18,583 bases of DNA, taken from NCBI GenBank assembly GCA_003219355.1, contig QHOQ01000057.1, positions 1 to 18,583 of the forward strand, given 5' to 3'. Below the pieces are notes generated by a model. The model was given only the letters and a program-made list of their open reading frames with translations. It made no database searches and was not told where the DNA came from. Shown piece after piece: positions 1 through 7,574 of this stretch. A program made the position numbers and the translations under genes. The DNA comes from Verrucomicrobiota bacterium. GTDB taxonomy: Bacteria > Verrucomicrobiota > Verrucomicrobiia > Chthoniobacterales > UBA10450. How positions within the stretch are numbered: position 1 is the first letter of the stretch; each line of letters begins with the position of its first letter.

Positions 1-662
1 TTGGCGCCCTCGCTGTCGAACTTCAATTGCACCGTCCAACCCTCGTTGCCGTAATAAGCGTTCGATCCTGAAACCCGATCGCCGCCGAGGTCAGCTTTCT
101 TTTTCACCAGCAGCCGTTCTTCCTTCGGCTTCTCGTTTCCTTCCGCCCGCATTTGGTATGTCTCAATGCGGTATTCCGGCGGGATCACTTCCTTGCCGGC
201 ATCGATCGCTCGCAACCGTTCCCCGCCATCGGGGTAAACCAAACGGAATTCGAGCTTCGCGACACGTGAGAGTTGATCGCGCGCTTCCTGAATTTTTGCA
301 GTGTCGAGTCCCGGGATTTGGACAAGGATGCGATCATTCCCGACCGGACTGATAATCGGTTCGCTCGCGCCAAAATAATCTACCCGTTTGCGAATGACTT
401 CGACAGCTTGGTCGAGCATGCCCTTGGTCACGTCCTTATCCCCTTTCATCAAGCGAATGAGGAAAGAGGTGCCACCTTGAATGTCGAGGCCGAGCGCGAT
501 CTTTTTCTCGGGCGGCCAGATCGTGACTATGCTGAAGATGACGAGCAAAACGGTCAGCGTTAATGCGAGCAGACGCTTTCGCAGGCCCTGATCGGTCGCG
601 AAATACCAACCAAAGAGGACAAGCATGACCAGTCCAATGAAAAATGTAAGCGCGGGAGTCAC
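1..662 (-). CDS. secD: SecD, protein-export membrane protein (5' part, cut by window edge)
   Basis: About 220 residues are visible before the gene runs off the left edge. SecD works with SecF, using the proton gradient to help proteins leave the SecYEG channel. Two hydrophobic segments are seen (about residues 5-22 and 31-49), followed by the family hallmark LGLDIQGG (57-64) that opens the first periplasmic domain. Most SecD proteins have a single N-terminal membrane segment, so the extra one is notable. I chose the GTG at 662 because the hydrophobic reading frame begins there (MTPALTFF); upstream the frame is open only through a 7-bp repeat to a TGA, with no ATG. An in-frame ATG at 626 is the alternative. 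The order tgt-yajC-secD supports the call. Whether it is fused to SecF cannot be seen. Confidence 0.9.
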   Translation of the reverse strand, partial: MTPALTFFIGLVMLVLFGWYFATDQGLRKRLLALTLTVLLVIFSIVTIWPPEKKIALGLDIQGGTSFLIRLMKGDKDVTKGMLDQAVEVIRKRVDYFGASEPIISPVGNDRILVQIPGLDTAKIQEARDQLSRVAKLEFRLVYPDGGERLRAIDAGKEVIPPEYRIETYQMRAEGNEKPKEERLLVKKKADLGGDRVSGSNAYYGNEGWTVQLKFDSEGA

Positions 663-665
663 TTT

Positions 666-745
666 GATTGCGGATTGCGGATTGTCGATTACGGATTGTC
701 GATCTTGCTCATCGCTTCAACTCCTCAACTGTTTAACCCTCTAAC
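666..745. repeat. Degenerate 7-bp tandem repeats between yajC and secD
   Basis: Five consecutive 7-bp units lie at 666-700: GATTGCG, GATTGCG, GATTGTC, GATTACG, GATTGTC. A second group of related but different units follows at 715-745 (CTTCAAC, CTCAACT, GTTTAAC, CCTCTAAC). The second block reaches the TAG stop of yajC at 741-743, and the first ends just before the secD GTG start, so the array fills the whole intergenic gap. Similar 7-bp-period arrays occur inside tgt and after rpsS in this window. Confidence 0.75.
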
Positions 746-1061
746 CCTCCGCTGATTTTAGCACGGTAGTGACCGCCGATTTTTCAATCTCGATCTTCAC
801 GTTATCGGCCACCTTTACAATTACAGTCGTGTCCTTCACGTTGGAGACAAGCCCGTGTATGCCGCCGTTCGTCACCACACGATCGCCGGTCTTTAAACTC
901 GCAATCAATTTTTGCTGTTGTTCCTGGCGCTTTTTCTGCGGCCGGAACATCACAAAGTACATAATGATGAAGATGAAAATGAACGGCACAAAAAACCCGA
1001 TACCGCCACCGGGACCACTGGGAGGGGGACTTTGTGCCTGTGCTAGGAAAACGTGGAGCAT
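741..1061 (-). CDS. yajC: YajC, preprotein translocase accessory subunit
   Basis: The protein has 106 residues, the usual YajC size. YajC is a small inner-membrane protein that associates with SecDF and SecYEG. A short Gln/Pro/Gly-rich N-terminus leads into one membrane helix (about residues 21-40, FFVPFIFIFIIMYFVMF). The family signature FRPQKKRQ follows at the cytoplasmic face, then the compact domain with LKTGDRVVTNGGIHG. It lies between tgt and secD on the same strand, the common arrangement. The ATG at 1061 is the only start that keeps the helix near the N-terminus; no clear Shine-Dalgarno sequence precedes it. The last codons and stop fall in repeat-like sequence. Confidence 0.95.
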   Translation of the reverse strand: MLHVFLAQAQSPPPSGPGGGIGFFVPFIFIFIIMYFVMFRPQKKRQEQQQKLIASLKTGDRVVTNGGIHGLVSNVKDTTVIVKVADNVKIEIEKSAVTTVLKSAEG

Positions 1062-1125
1062 ATTGCAGGGATCGGAGAGCGCACCTTAAACCCGATAGCG
1101 GCTGCTGCAATTTCTTCTTTGCCGG

Positions 1126-1186
1126 TTGTTGTAGAGGCGCGTGTCCTGGTGCGCAGATCTAACCTTGCGGCTGAGGACAGCCGCCG
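1126..1186. repeat. Palindromic element in the tgt-yajC gap
   Basis: A perfect 7-bp stem with a 4-base loop (GCGGCTG-AGGA-CAGCCGC) lies at 1167-1184, two bases beyond the tgt stop codon. Next to it is a weaker palindrome around GGCGCGTGTCCTGGTGCGC. On the tgt strand the hairpin is not followed by a T-run, so it does not look like an intrinsic terminator. It could be a REP-like interspersed element or an mRNA-stabilising or processing hairpin. The rest of the 125-base gap (1062-1125) shows nothing recognisable. Confidence 0.45.
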
Positions 1187-2395
1187 CTAGACCATCGCAA
1201 CATCGGCATCCCGGGTCTTATAATTTGAAACAAAACGCTTTCGAAATTCGTTGAACGTTCCCTTTTCTATTTCGGCGCGGGCTTGCCTCATCAGATCGAG
1301 ATAAAAATGCAAGTTGTGCAATGTGATCAGTCGCAATCCGAGAATTTCTTCGGCCTTAATAAGATGGCGGACATATCCACGAGCGAATTCGCGACAAGTT
1401 GGACATGCGCAGTTATCTTCGATTGGGCTCTTATCCAGTGCGAACTCGGCGTTTTTTAAATTGATCGTACCGCTTGCGGTGAACGCGGTGCCGTTGCGCG
1501 CCAGGCGTGTCGGCAAAACGCAATCGAACATGTCCATTCCCCGCGCGATCATTTCCAACAGCTGGGGCGGCGTGCCGAGACCCATCGCGTAACGCGGTTT
1601 CTGTTTGGGCAAACATGGTTCGGCCGATTCAACCGCGCGCATCATTTCCTGTTCCGGCTCGCCTACGCTCACTCCGCCGATCGCGTAGCCATCGAAATCA
1701 AGATCGACAATGGCCTGCGCGTTTAATCTGCGCAAATCCTGAAACGTCGCGCCCTGAACGATTCCGAAGAGAAGCTGACACTCGATGTCGGATTGCGGGT
1801 GTCGGATTGCGGGTTGTTCAGACTCTATCGTTGGATGTTGGATGTTCGATGTTGGATGCTGGATGTTTTCTTCTCTCCATCTTTTGCATCGTGTCGCCCA
1901 GCGGGCCGTCATTTCCGCGCTGCGCGCCGCGTAATCGTATTCACACGGATATGGAGCACATTCGTCGAGCACCATCGCAATATCGCTACCGAGTGTCATT
2001 TGAATCTCCATCGCGATTTCCGGACTGATAAACGCCGGTGTTCCGTTAACATGATTTTGAAAATGCACGCCTTCCTCAGTAATCTTGCGCAATTTGGCGA
2101 GCGAAAAAATCTGGTAACCACCGCTATCGGTCAGGATCGGTCCGTTCCAATTCATGAATTTGTGTAGTCCGCGGAAATGCCGGATCACTTCGAGGCCTGG
2201 CCTAACGAAAAGATGATAGGTATTTCCGAGAATGATCTCTGCATTTAGTTCGCGCAGTTCGCGCGGACTCGTTGCTTTCACGCTGCCTTGCGTCCCGACG
2301 GGAATAAATGCCGGCGTTTCAATGATGCCGTGTGGAGTAGTCAACCGCCCCCGCCGTGCTTTTGATCGAGGATCAGTTGCCAGCAAATCAAACAT
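1187..2395 (-). CDS. tgt: tRNA-guanine transglycosylase, with an in-frame repeat-encoded insertion
   Basis: Bacterial Tgt swaps guanine-34 of GU(N)-anticodon tRNAs for preQ1 in queuosine synthesis. The catalytic parts are intact: TDSGGYQ with Asp90, FGIVQGA (210-216), and MFDCVLPTR carrying the predicted nucleophile Asp291. The zinc site is C329-x-C331-x2-C334 with His360 at the family spacing. The protein has 402 residues, about 28 more than usual. The excess is residues about 177-206 (NIQHPTSNIQHPT...PAIRHPQSDIEC), which is encoded by tandem repeats, lies just before FGIVQG, and does not break the frame. The ATG at 2395 gives a normal N-terminus. Activity looks plausible because the insertion sits at a variable-length point between conserved blocks, but this is inference. 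Confidence 0.93.
   Translation of the reverse strand: MFDLLATDPRSKARRGRLTTPHGIIETPAFIPVGTQGSVKATSPRELRELNAEIILGNTYHLFVRPGLEVIRHFRGLHKFMNWNGPILTDSGGYQIFSLAKLRKITEEGVHFQNHVNGTPAFISPEIAMEIQMTLGSDIAMVLDECAPYPCEYDYAARSAEMTARWATRCKRWREENIQHPTSNIQHPTIESEQPAIRHPQSDIECQLLFGIVQGATFQDLRRLNAQAIVDLDFDGYAIGGVSVGEPEQEMMRAVESAEPCLPKQKPRYAMGLGTPPQLLEMIARGMDMFDCVLPTRLARNGTAFTASGTINLKNAEFALDKSPIEDNCACPTCREFARGYVRHLIKAEEILGLRLITLHNLHFYLDLMRQARAEIEKGTFNEFRKRFVSNYKTRDADVAMV
1782..1868. repeat. Short tandem repeats inside tgt
   Basis: Two perfect tandem copies of a 14-bp unit (GTCGGATTGCGGGT) lie at 1787-1800 and 1801-1814. Five 7-bp units follow at 1830-1864: GTTGGAT, GTTGGAT, GTTCGAT, GTTGGAT, GCTGGAT. Three 7-bp units make seven codons, which explains the 7-residue period (NIQHPTS, NIQHPTI) on the tgt strand. 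The surrounding tgt frame stays open. The 7-bp period matches the arrays at 666-745 and 8703-8780. Confidence 0.85.
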
Positions 2396-2462
2396 TGCGG
2401 ATCACGTTCCTGAAGCGCAACCAGGTCGCAAGCAGATTTGGATTTCCCGCGCAAAATATCCT

Positions 2463-2490
2463 TTGCGGCAGCGAATTTTCCCTCTATATT
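2463..2490 (+). promoter_or_regulatory. Candidate sigma-70 promoter for the ribosomal superoperon
   Basis: TTGCGG (2463-2468) and TATATT (2485-2490) are separated by 16 bases, close to the housekeeping -35/-10 pattern. It lies in the only sizeable divergent gap, about 100 bases before the rpsL start. Downstream, the leader holds two short inverted repeats, CGCGT/ACGCG (2509-2513 and 2525-2529) and CGCCCG/CGGGCG (2549-2554 and 2566-2571), with a run of six T at 2541-2546. These could form a leader structure. No comparably good promoter was seen on the tgt strand. Confidence 0.4.
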
Positions 2491-2589
2491 TCGCGCTCAC
2501 CGCACAGGCGCGTGAGAGTTTATTACGCGGCCTGAGCGGGTTTTTTGTCGCCCGGATCACAATCTCGGGCGGCGCTTTATTACAGAAAA

Positions 2590-3021
2590 ATGCCTACGAT
2601 TAATCAGCTGATTCGCAAAGGACGTCGGAAGGTGTCGGTGAAATCAAAGTCACCGGCCCTGACTGACTGTCCGCAGCGACGCGGTGTGTGCGTGCAGGTA
2701 ATGACGCGCACGCCGAAGAAGCCCAATTCCGCCCTGCGCAAGGTAGCGAAGGTGCGCTTGACGAACGGCCAGGAAGTGATTGCCTACATTCCGGGCGAAG
2801 GGCACAACTTGCAGGAGCACTCGATCGTGCTCGTGCGCGGAGGGCGCGTGAAAGATTTACCAGGCGTGCGCTATCACATCGTGCGCGGGACGCTCGACAG
2901 TCTGGGCGTCGATGGACGTCGCCGGAGTCGGTCCAAATATGGAGCGAAACGACCGAAGGGTGGCGCAGCGAAGGAGGCTGCACCGAAAGCGGCAGCGAAG
3001 GAAGAGGCAGAAAAGAAATAA
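2590..3021 (+). CDS. rpsL: 30S ribosomal protein S12
   Basis: S12 lies at the decoding centre of the small subunit and contributes to accuracy. The start is the ATG at 2590, giving the canonical N-terminus MPTINQLIRKGR; a longer frame from 2545 has no family support. Conserved segments include TPKKPNSALRKVA, which holds the lysine region linked to streptomycin response, and DLPGVRYHIVRG. The protein has 143 residues, longer than the usual 123-125, because of an Ala/Lys/Glu-rich tail (KEAAPKAAAKEEAEKK). First gene of the superoperon; rpsG follows after 21 bases. Confidence 0.97.
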   Translation: MPTINQLIRKGRRKVSVKSKSPALTDCPQRRGVCVQVMTRTPKKPNSALRKVAKVRLTNGQEVIAYIPGEGHNLQEHSIVLVRGGRVKDLPGVRYHIVRGTLDSLGVDGRRRSRSKYGAKRPKGGAAKEAAPKAAAKEEAEKK

Positions 3022-3042
3022 TTTTGGATAGGAAAATCAACA

Positions 3043-3516
3043 ATGTCACGGCGGCGGAAAGTTTACAAAAAAGAGGAGCGCGTCGATTCCCGATACGGGA
3101 GTCCGGCGGTCGCACGTCTGATTTCCACGGTGATGAAGCGGGGCAAGAAATCGCTTGCCGAGCGGATCGTTTACACGGCGATCGATAAATCGCGCGAAGG
3201 TTCCGATTCGGTCGATCCGCTCGAAGTCTTAAACAAAGCGCTGGAAAACGTTCGGCCGCGCCTGGAAGTGAAATCGCGACGGGTGGGTGGTGCGACTTAT
3301 CAGGTGCCGATGGAAGTGGCGCCGGCGCGTCAAGTCTCACTGGCCATGCGTTGGATCGTGCAGTACGCGGACAACCGCCGCAGTATGCCGATGGCCGAGG
3401 CGCTGGCGCATGAGATCAAAGATGCGGCTTCGGGCCAGGGTAACGCGATCAAGAAGCGCGAAGACACACACAAAATGGCGCAAGCAAACCGCGCGTTTGC
3501 GCATTTCCGCTGGTAA
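3043..3516 (+). CDS. rpsG: 30S ribosomal protein S7
   Basis: S7 starts assembly of the 16S rRNA 3' (head) domain and sits near the E site. The 157 residues match the normal length. Family features include MSRRRKVYKKE at the start, SRYGSP, the RRVGGATYQVP block, and the end KREDTHKMAQANRAFAHFRW. An ATAGGA sequence about eight bases before the ATG may serve as ribosome binding site. The gene sits between rpsL and fusA as in most str operons. Confidence 0.97.
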   Translation: MSRRRKVYKKEERVDSRYGSPAVARLISTVMKRGKKSLAERIVYTAIDKSREGSDSVDPLEVLNKALENVRPRLEVKSRRVGGATYQVPMEVAPARQVSLAMRWIVQYADNRRSMPMAEALAHEIKDAASGQGNAIKKREDTHKMAQANRAFAHFRW

Positions 3517-3521
3517 AGACC

Positions 3522-5696
3522 ATGCCTGCTACGCTCGAACAAAAACCTGTCACGAAAAATCCGAATTCGCCGAATCGCAAGTTTCCGCTCGAGCGGACGC
3601 GGAATATTGGAATCGCTGCCCACATTGACGCCGGCAAGACAACTCTGACGGAGCGCGTGCTGTTCTACACCGGCATGATCCACAAAATCGGTGAGGTGCA
3701 TGAAGGCACCACTGTGACCGACTGGATGGAACAGGAGCGCGAACGCGGCATCACGATTACATCCGCGGCGACGACCTGCGCGTGGACGCAACGGAAAGAA
3801 GAAGGCGTCTACAAGATTTTCGAAGGAATCAAGCAGCGCATCAATATTATCGACACGCCTGGTCATGTCGATTTCACCGCAGAAGTCGAGCGGTCGCTCC
3901 GAGTGCTCGATGGAGCGATTGCGGTCTTCGATGCCGTGGCGGGCGTGCAGCCGCAATCAGAAACCGTTTGGCGACAGGCAACGAAATACAATGTCCCGTG
4001 CATTGGGTTCATCAACAAGATGGACCGCGTCGGTGCTGACTTTAAGATGTCGATCAACAGCATGCGCCAAAAACTTGGCGCAAACGCCTGGCCGATTTTG
4101 CTTCCGTTGGGAAAAGAAGATCAGTTCAAAGGCCAGATCGACGTAATTAATAAGAAAGCGGTCATTTATTCGGACAGCGATCAGCTTGGATCGACATATG
4201 AACTTGCTGACGTTCCAAAAGAATATGTCGATCTTGTCGACAAGGCTTATCACGATCTGGTCGAGCAAATTTCAAATCTCGACGACGAAGTTGCGGAGGT
4301 TGTTCTCGAAGAAAAACCGGTTACACCGGAGCTGTTGAAAGCGGGCATTCGCCGTCAAACGATTGCGAATAAGTTTGTTCCGGTGGTCGCCGGTTCGGCA
4401 CTCAAGAATAAGGGCGTGCAGTACCTGGTCGATGCGGTAGTCGATTACCTCCCAAGCCCTCTCGATATTCCGCCGGCCAAAGGCATGGACCCCGATTCGC
4501 ACGAACCGATGGAGGCTCGAACGGACGACAACGGAAAATTCTGTTCTCTGGCATTTAAACTTTGGAGCGACCCGTTTGTCGGCAAACTCGTGTTCTTCCG
4601 CGTTTACTCCGGCACACTGTCGAAAGGCGACACGGTTTACAATCCGCGCACAAACAAACGCGAACGCATTTCACGTTTGATTCAGATCCAAGCCGATAAA
4701 CGCGAGGACATTGAGACATGTTACTCGGGCGACATAGCGGCGATCGTCGGCATTAAGAACATTACGACCGGCGATACTTTGTGCGATGAAGATCATCCAA
4801 TCCTTCTTGAGCCGCCGTCGTTTCCCGATCCGGTCATTTCAATGGCCATCGAGCCCAAAACGAAGCTGGATCAGGAAAAAATGGGGATCGCATTGCAGCG
4901 CCTGGCGGAAGAAGATCCTACTTTTCGCGTTTACACGCATGAAGACACCGGCCAAACGATTATCGCCGGCATGGGCGAGTTGCACCTCGAAATTATTCGC
5001 GACCGCATGTTCCGCGAATTCAAAGTGGACGCCAACGCGGGCAAACCGCAAATCGCTTATCGCGAAACGATCACGACAAGTGCGCACGGCGTAGGCAAGT
5101 TGATCAAGCAATCGGGTGGTCGCGGTCAGTACGGACACGTCGAGGTTGATGTGCGTCCGGGGGCTCGCAGCACAGGTTTGGTAGTGGAAAACAAGATCGT
5201 GGGCGGCGTTATACCGCGTGAATACATTCCCGCGGTCAAAAAAGGCATTGACGAAGCGATTCTAAACGGTGTTCTCGGCGGTTATCCCGTGGTCGATGTC
5301 GAAGTGGACATCGTTTATGGAAGCTTCCACGAAGTCGATTCCAGCGAGCTCGCTTTCAAACTGGCGGCGATTTTTGCCATGAAAGATGGTTTCAAACAGG
5401 GCAAACCGATTTTGCTCGAGCCGATCATGAAGGTCGAAAATATCACGCCGGAAGAATTTCAGGGCGACATTTGCGGCGACTTGAGCCGCCGTCGAGGCAG
5501 TATTAGCAGCATCGAAACGCGCGGTAATCTCGCGATCATTCACGCGGAAGTTCCGCTTGCCGAGTTGTTCGGTTATGCAACTGCCATCCGGTCGCTCTCC
5601 AAAGGCCGATCGAGTTACTCGATGGAGCCATCACATTTCCAACCAGTGCCTCCGAACCTGGTTCCGGCGATTCTCGATCAAAAGGAGACGAAATGA
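3522..5696 (+). CDS. fusA: Elongation factor G
   Basis: EF-G is the GTPase that drives translocation of tRNA and mRNA on the ribosome. The 724 residues show the G motifs in order: AHIDAGKTT (33-41), ERERGITI, DTPGHVDF with the catalytic histidine, NKMD, and GSALKNKG. The domain II-V regions are continuous through GELHLEIIRDRM, GRGQYGHV and LFGYATAIRSLSKGRSSYSMEP. A short insertion (QRKEEGVYKIFEGIKQR) precedes DTPGHVDF. The gene begins five bases after rpsG and overlaps rpsJ by four. tuf, often next, is absent. Confidence 0.97.
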   Translation: MPATLEQKPVTKNPNSPNRKFPLERTRNIGIAAHIDAGKTTLTERVLFYTGMIHKIGEVHEGTTVTDWMEQERERGITITSAATTCAWTQRKEEGVYKIFEGIKQRINIIDTPGHVDFTAEVERSLRVLDGAIAVFDAVAGVQPQSETVWRQATKYNVPCIGFINKMDRVGADFKMSINSMRQKLGANAWPILLPLGKEDQFKGQIDVINKKAVIYSDSDQLGSTYELADVPKEYVDLVDKAYHDLVEQISNLDDEVAEVVLEEKPVTPELLKAGIRRQTIANKFVPVVAGSALKNKGVQYLVDAVVDYLPSPLDIPPAKGMDPDSHEPMEARTDDNGKFCSLAFKLWSDPFVGKLVFFRVYSGTLSKGDTVYNPRTNKRERISRLIQIQADKREDIETCYSGDIAAIVGIKNITTGDTLCDEDHPILLEPPSFPDPVISMAIEPKTKLDQEKMGIALQRLAEEDPTFRVYTHEDTGQTIIAGMGELHLEIIRDRMFREFKVDANAGKPQIAYRETITTSAHGVGKLIKQSGGRGQYGHVEVDVRPGARSTGLVVENKIVGGVIPREYIPAVKKGIDEAILNGVLGGYPVVDVEVDIVYGSFHEVDSSELAFKLAAIFAMKDGFKQGKPILLEPIMKVENITPEEFQGDICGDLSRRRGSISSIETRGNLAIIHAEVPLAELFGYATAIRSLSKGRSSYSMEPSHFQPVPPNLVPAILDQKETK
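5682..5687 (+). promoter_or_regulatory. Strong ribosome binding site for rpsJ
   Basis: AAGGAG lies five bases before the rpsJ ATG, inside the last codons of fusA. It is one of only three clear Shine-Dalgarno sites seen in the superoperon. Confidence 0.75.
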
Positions 5697-6004
5697 GCAA
5701 CGGCCAGCGGATCCGGATTCGTTTAAAGGCATTCGATCATCGCATGCTTGATCAATCCGCTATCGACATCGTCGAGACTGCCAAGCGCACGGGTGCACGC
5801 GTGGCCGGACCGATTCCGTTACCGACCTTGATCGAGAAATTTACGGTGAATCGCTCTCCGCATGTCGACAAAAAATCGATGGATCAATTTGAAATCCGCA
5901 CGCACAAACGTTTGCTCGATATCATCGAGCCGACCTCGAAGACAGTAGATGAATTGAAGAAGCTGAATTTGCCTGCGGGTGTTGATATTACGATTAAGAT
6001 TTAA
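5693..6004 (+). CDS. rpsJ: 30S ribosomal protein S10
   Basis: S10 is a 30S head protein that also acts as NusE in antitermination complexes. The 103 residues match the family: RIRIRLKAFDHR, IVETAKRTGA, GPIPLPT, SPHVDKKSMDQFEIRTHKR and LPAGVDITIKI. The ATG overlaps the fusA stop (ATGA), which suggests translational coupling and joins the str and S10 groups. The 37 bases to rplC hold no recognisable signal. Confidence 0.97.
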   Translation: MSNGQRIRIRLKAFDHRMLDQSAIDIVETAKRTGARVAGPIPLPTLIEKFTVNRSPHVDKKSMDQFEIRTHKRLLDIIEPTSKTVDELKKLNLPAGVDITIKI

Positions 6005-6041
6005 GCGGAGGCGCTTCTGAAATACTTGCAAGCCCACGATC

Positions 6042-6686
6042 ATGAGCATTGGACTTCTCGGACAAAAAATCGGCATGACCAGCGTCTACGACGCCAATGG
6101 CCGGTTGCGTCCCGTGACCGTAATCGCGGCGGGCGATAATGTTTTGCTGCGTCGCTTGACGGCAGAAAACGAGGGCTATTCGGCTGTGCAAGTAGGATTC
6201 GATGTCCAGAAGGAATCGCGGGTCACCAGGCAGCTGCTGGGCGAATTCAAAAAGGCTGGGGTCGAGCCGAAGAAATTCGTCCGCGAATTTCGTCTCGATG
6301 CTGACTCACCGGAAGGCGAAATCAATTTAAGCGTCACGCAATTTCAGGCGGGTGACTATGTCGATGTAATCGGCCGGTCGAAGGGGAAAGGGTTTCAGGG
6401 CGTGATGAAAAGACATAACTTCCACGGGCAGGGCGCCGCGCACGGTTCTAAAACCCATCGACGCATCGGTGCCGTCGGCAACCGTTCCACTCCGGGACGG
6501 ATTTGGAAAAACATGGGCATGCCGGGCCACCTCGGCGACGAGCGCGTGACCGTTCAGAATCTTCAGGTCATGCAGGTCCGTGAAGCGGAAAAAGTGATTT
6601 TGATCAGCGGTGCCGTTCCCGGAGCGACTGGAAGCTATGTGGTGATTCGTCCGGCGATTAAGAAACCAGTGGCAGCGAGACAATGA
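6042..6686 (+). CDS. rplC: 50S ribosomal protein L3
   Basis: L3 is an early-assembling large-subunit protein whose long loop reaches the peptidyl-transferase region. The protein has 214 residues. It starts with GLLGQKIGMT, typical of L3, and contains GKGFQGVMKRHNFHGQ, AAHGSKTHRRIGAVGNRSTPGR and KNMGMPGHLG, the loop that carries the conserved glutamine. It overlaps rplD by four bases (ATGA), and its ATG has no nearby Shine-Dalgarno sequence. Confidence 0.97.
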   Translation: MSIGLLGQKIGMTSVYDANGRLRPVTVIAAGDNVLLRRLTAENEGYSAVQVGFDVQKESRVTRQLLGEFKKAGVEPKKFVREFRLDADSPEGEINLSVTQFQAGDYVDVIGRSKGKGFQGVMKRHNFHGQGAAHGSKTHRRIGAVGNRSTPGRIWKNMGMPGHLGDERVTVQNLQVMQVREAEKVILISGAVPGATGSYVVIRPAIKKPVAARQ

Positions 6687-7291
6687 GCGCGAAAGTTCTA
6701 ACCAAAGCTGCGGCGAAAGAAGCGAAGATCGATCTGATCGAAGATGGACGGGGAACGCAGGCTGTTCATGACTCGATCGTGGCGATGCGCGCGGCTCGCC
6801 GTTCCGGATCGGCCAATACAAAAACGAAAGCCGAAGTGAATCTGTCCGGGGCAAAGCCATGGCGGCAGAAAGGAACCGGGCGCGCGCGAGCCGGTTATAA
6901 ATCCTCGCCGATCTGGCGTGGTGGCGGAGTCGTTTTCGGCCCTAAGCCACGCGATTATTCCAAAAAGATTTCAAAATCCGTGCGGCGTCTCGCTTTTCAA
7001 AAGGCGCTAAGCGAGCGAATCAAAGCCGGCGACGTCTTGACCATCGACAAGTTCGAACTGCCGGAAATGAAAACGAAGTCATTCCTTGCGTTGCTGAAAA
7101 AACAAACGGATGCACGGAAGGTCTTGCTGGTTTCCGACGCATTTGATCAAACCACAGTCAAGTCGGCGCGCAACGTCAAACCGGTGAAGCTCGCGACTGC
7201 TGCTGATGTAAATACCGAGCAACTGCTCGCATTCGAAAAAATTCTCGTCACACACAAGGCGCTCGAACGCCTGGCGGAAAGGACCCGATGA
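6683..7291 (+). CDS. rplD: 50S ribosomal protein L4
   Basis: L4 lines part of the peptide exit tunnel; in enterobacteria it also represses its own S10 operon, which cannot be inferred here. The 202 residues include the tunnel-loop region NLSGAKPWRQKGTGRARAG...SSPIWRGGGVVFGPKPRDY and LAFQKALSERI. Start and stop overlap the neighbours by four bases on each side, so translational coupling is likely. Confidence 0.96.
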   Translation: MSAKVLTKAAAKEAKIDLIEDGRGTQAVHDSIVAMRAARRSGSANTKTKAEVNLSGAKPWRQKGTGRARAGYKSSPIWRGGGVVFGPKPRDYSKKISKSVRRLAFQKALSERIKAGDVLTIDKFELPEMKTKSFLALLKKQTDARKVLLVSDAFDQTTVKSARNVKPVKLATAADVNTEQLLAFEKILVTHKALERLAERTR

Positions 7292-7572
7292 ACGAGCCGT
7301 CCCAGATCATTCAAACCGCATCGTTGACGGAAAAGTCAACGCTCATGAGCGAGAAGCAAAATAAGTATGTCTTCCGTGTCAGTCCGCGTGCGAACAAAAT
7401 TCAGATCAAGAATGCGATCGAACGCTTGTTCCAAAAGAAAGTTGTCGATGTAAACACTTGTAATTACGCCGGCAAAAAGAAACGGGAACGTCGCGCCGAT
7501 TATGGACGCAAGCCGCATTGGAAAAAGGCGATCGTGACGCTGAAACAAGGAGAAAAAATCGACCTAGTTTAG
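7288..7572 (+). CDS. rplW: 50S ribosomal protein L23
   Basis: L23 sits at the tunnel exit and is a docking site for trigger factor and SRP in bacteria. The 94 residues fit the family: SLTEKST near the start, NKYVFRVSPRANKIQIKNAIERLF, VNTCNYAGKKKR, and the C-terminal WKKAIVTLKQGEKID. The ATG at 7288 overlaps the rplD stop by four bases and keeps the conserved TEKS motif; a later ATG at 7345 would lose it. Confidence 0.95.
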   Translation: MNEPSQIIQTASLTEKSTLMSEKQNKYVFRVSPRANKIQIKNAIERLFQKKVVDVNTCNYAGKKKRERRADYGRKPHWKKAIVTLKQGEKIDLV

Positions 7573-7574
7573 TT

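Noticed and set aside
1782..1868. Repeats in tgt considered as a CRISPR array
   Set aside because: The units are 7 and 14 bp, directly adjacent and without spacers of regular length; no cas gene is present.
2525..2550. Intrinsic terminator at the T-run before rpsL
   Set aside because: The stem that could precede the T6 run is very short and the position, just inside the leader of an essential operon, fits poorly; no stable hairpin directly abuts the T-run.
2600..3340. Long open frame (246 codons) on the minus strand across rpsL and rpsG
   Set aside because: It lies wholly opposite well-conserved S12 and S7 genes and its translation is Arg/Ser/Pro-rich without any family pattern; it is a codon-bias shadow.
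3330..3956. Open frame of 208 codons on the minus strand over rpsG and fusA
   Set aside because: It is opposite S7 and the EF-G GTPase domain; no independent coding evidence.
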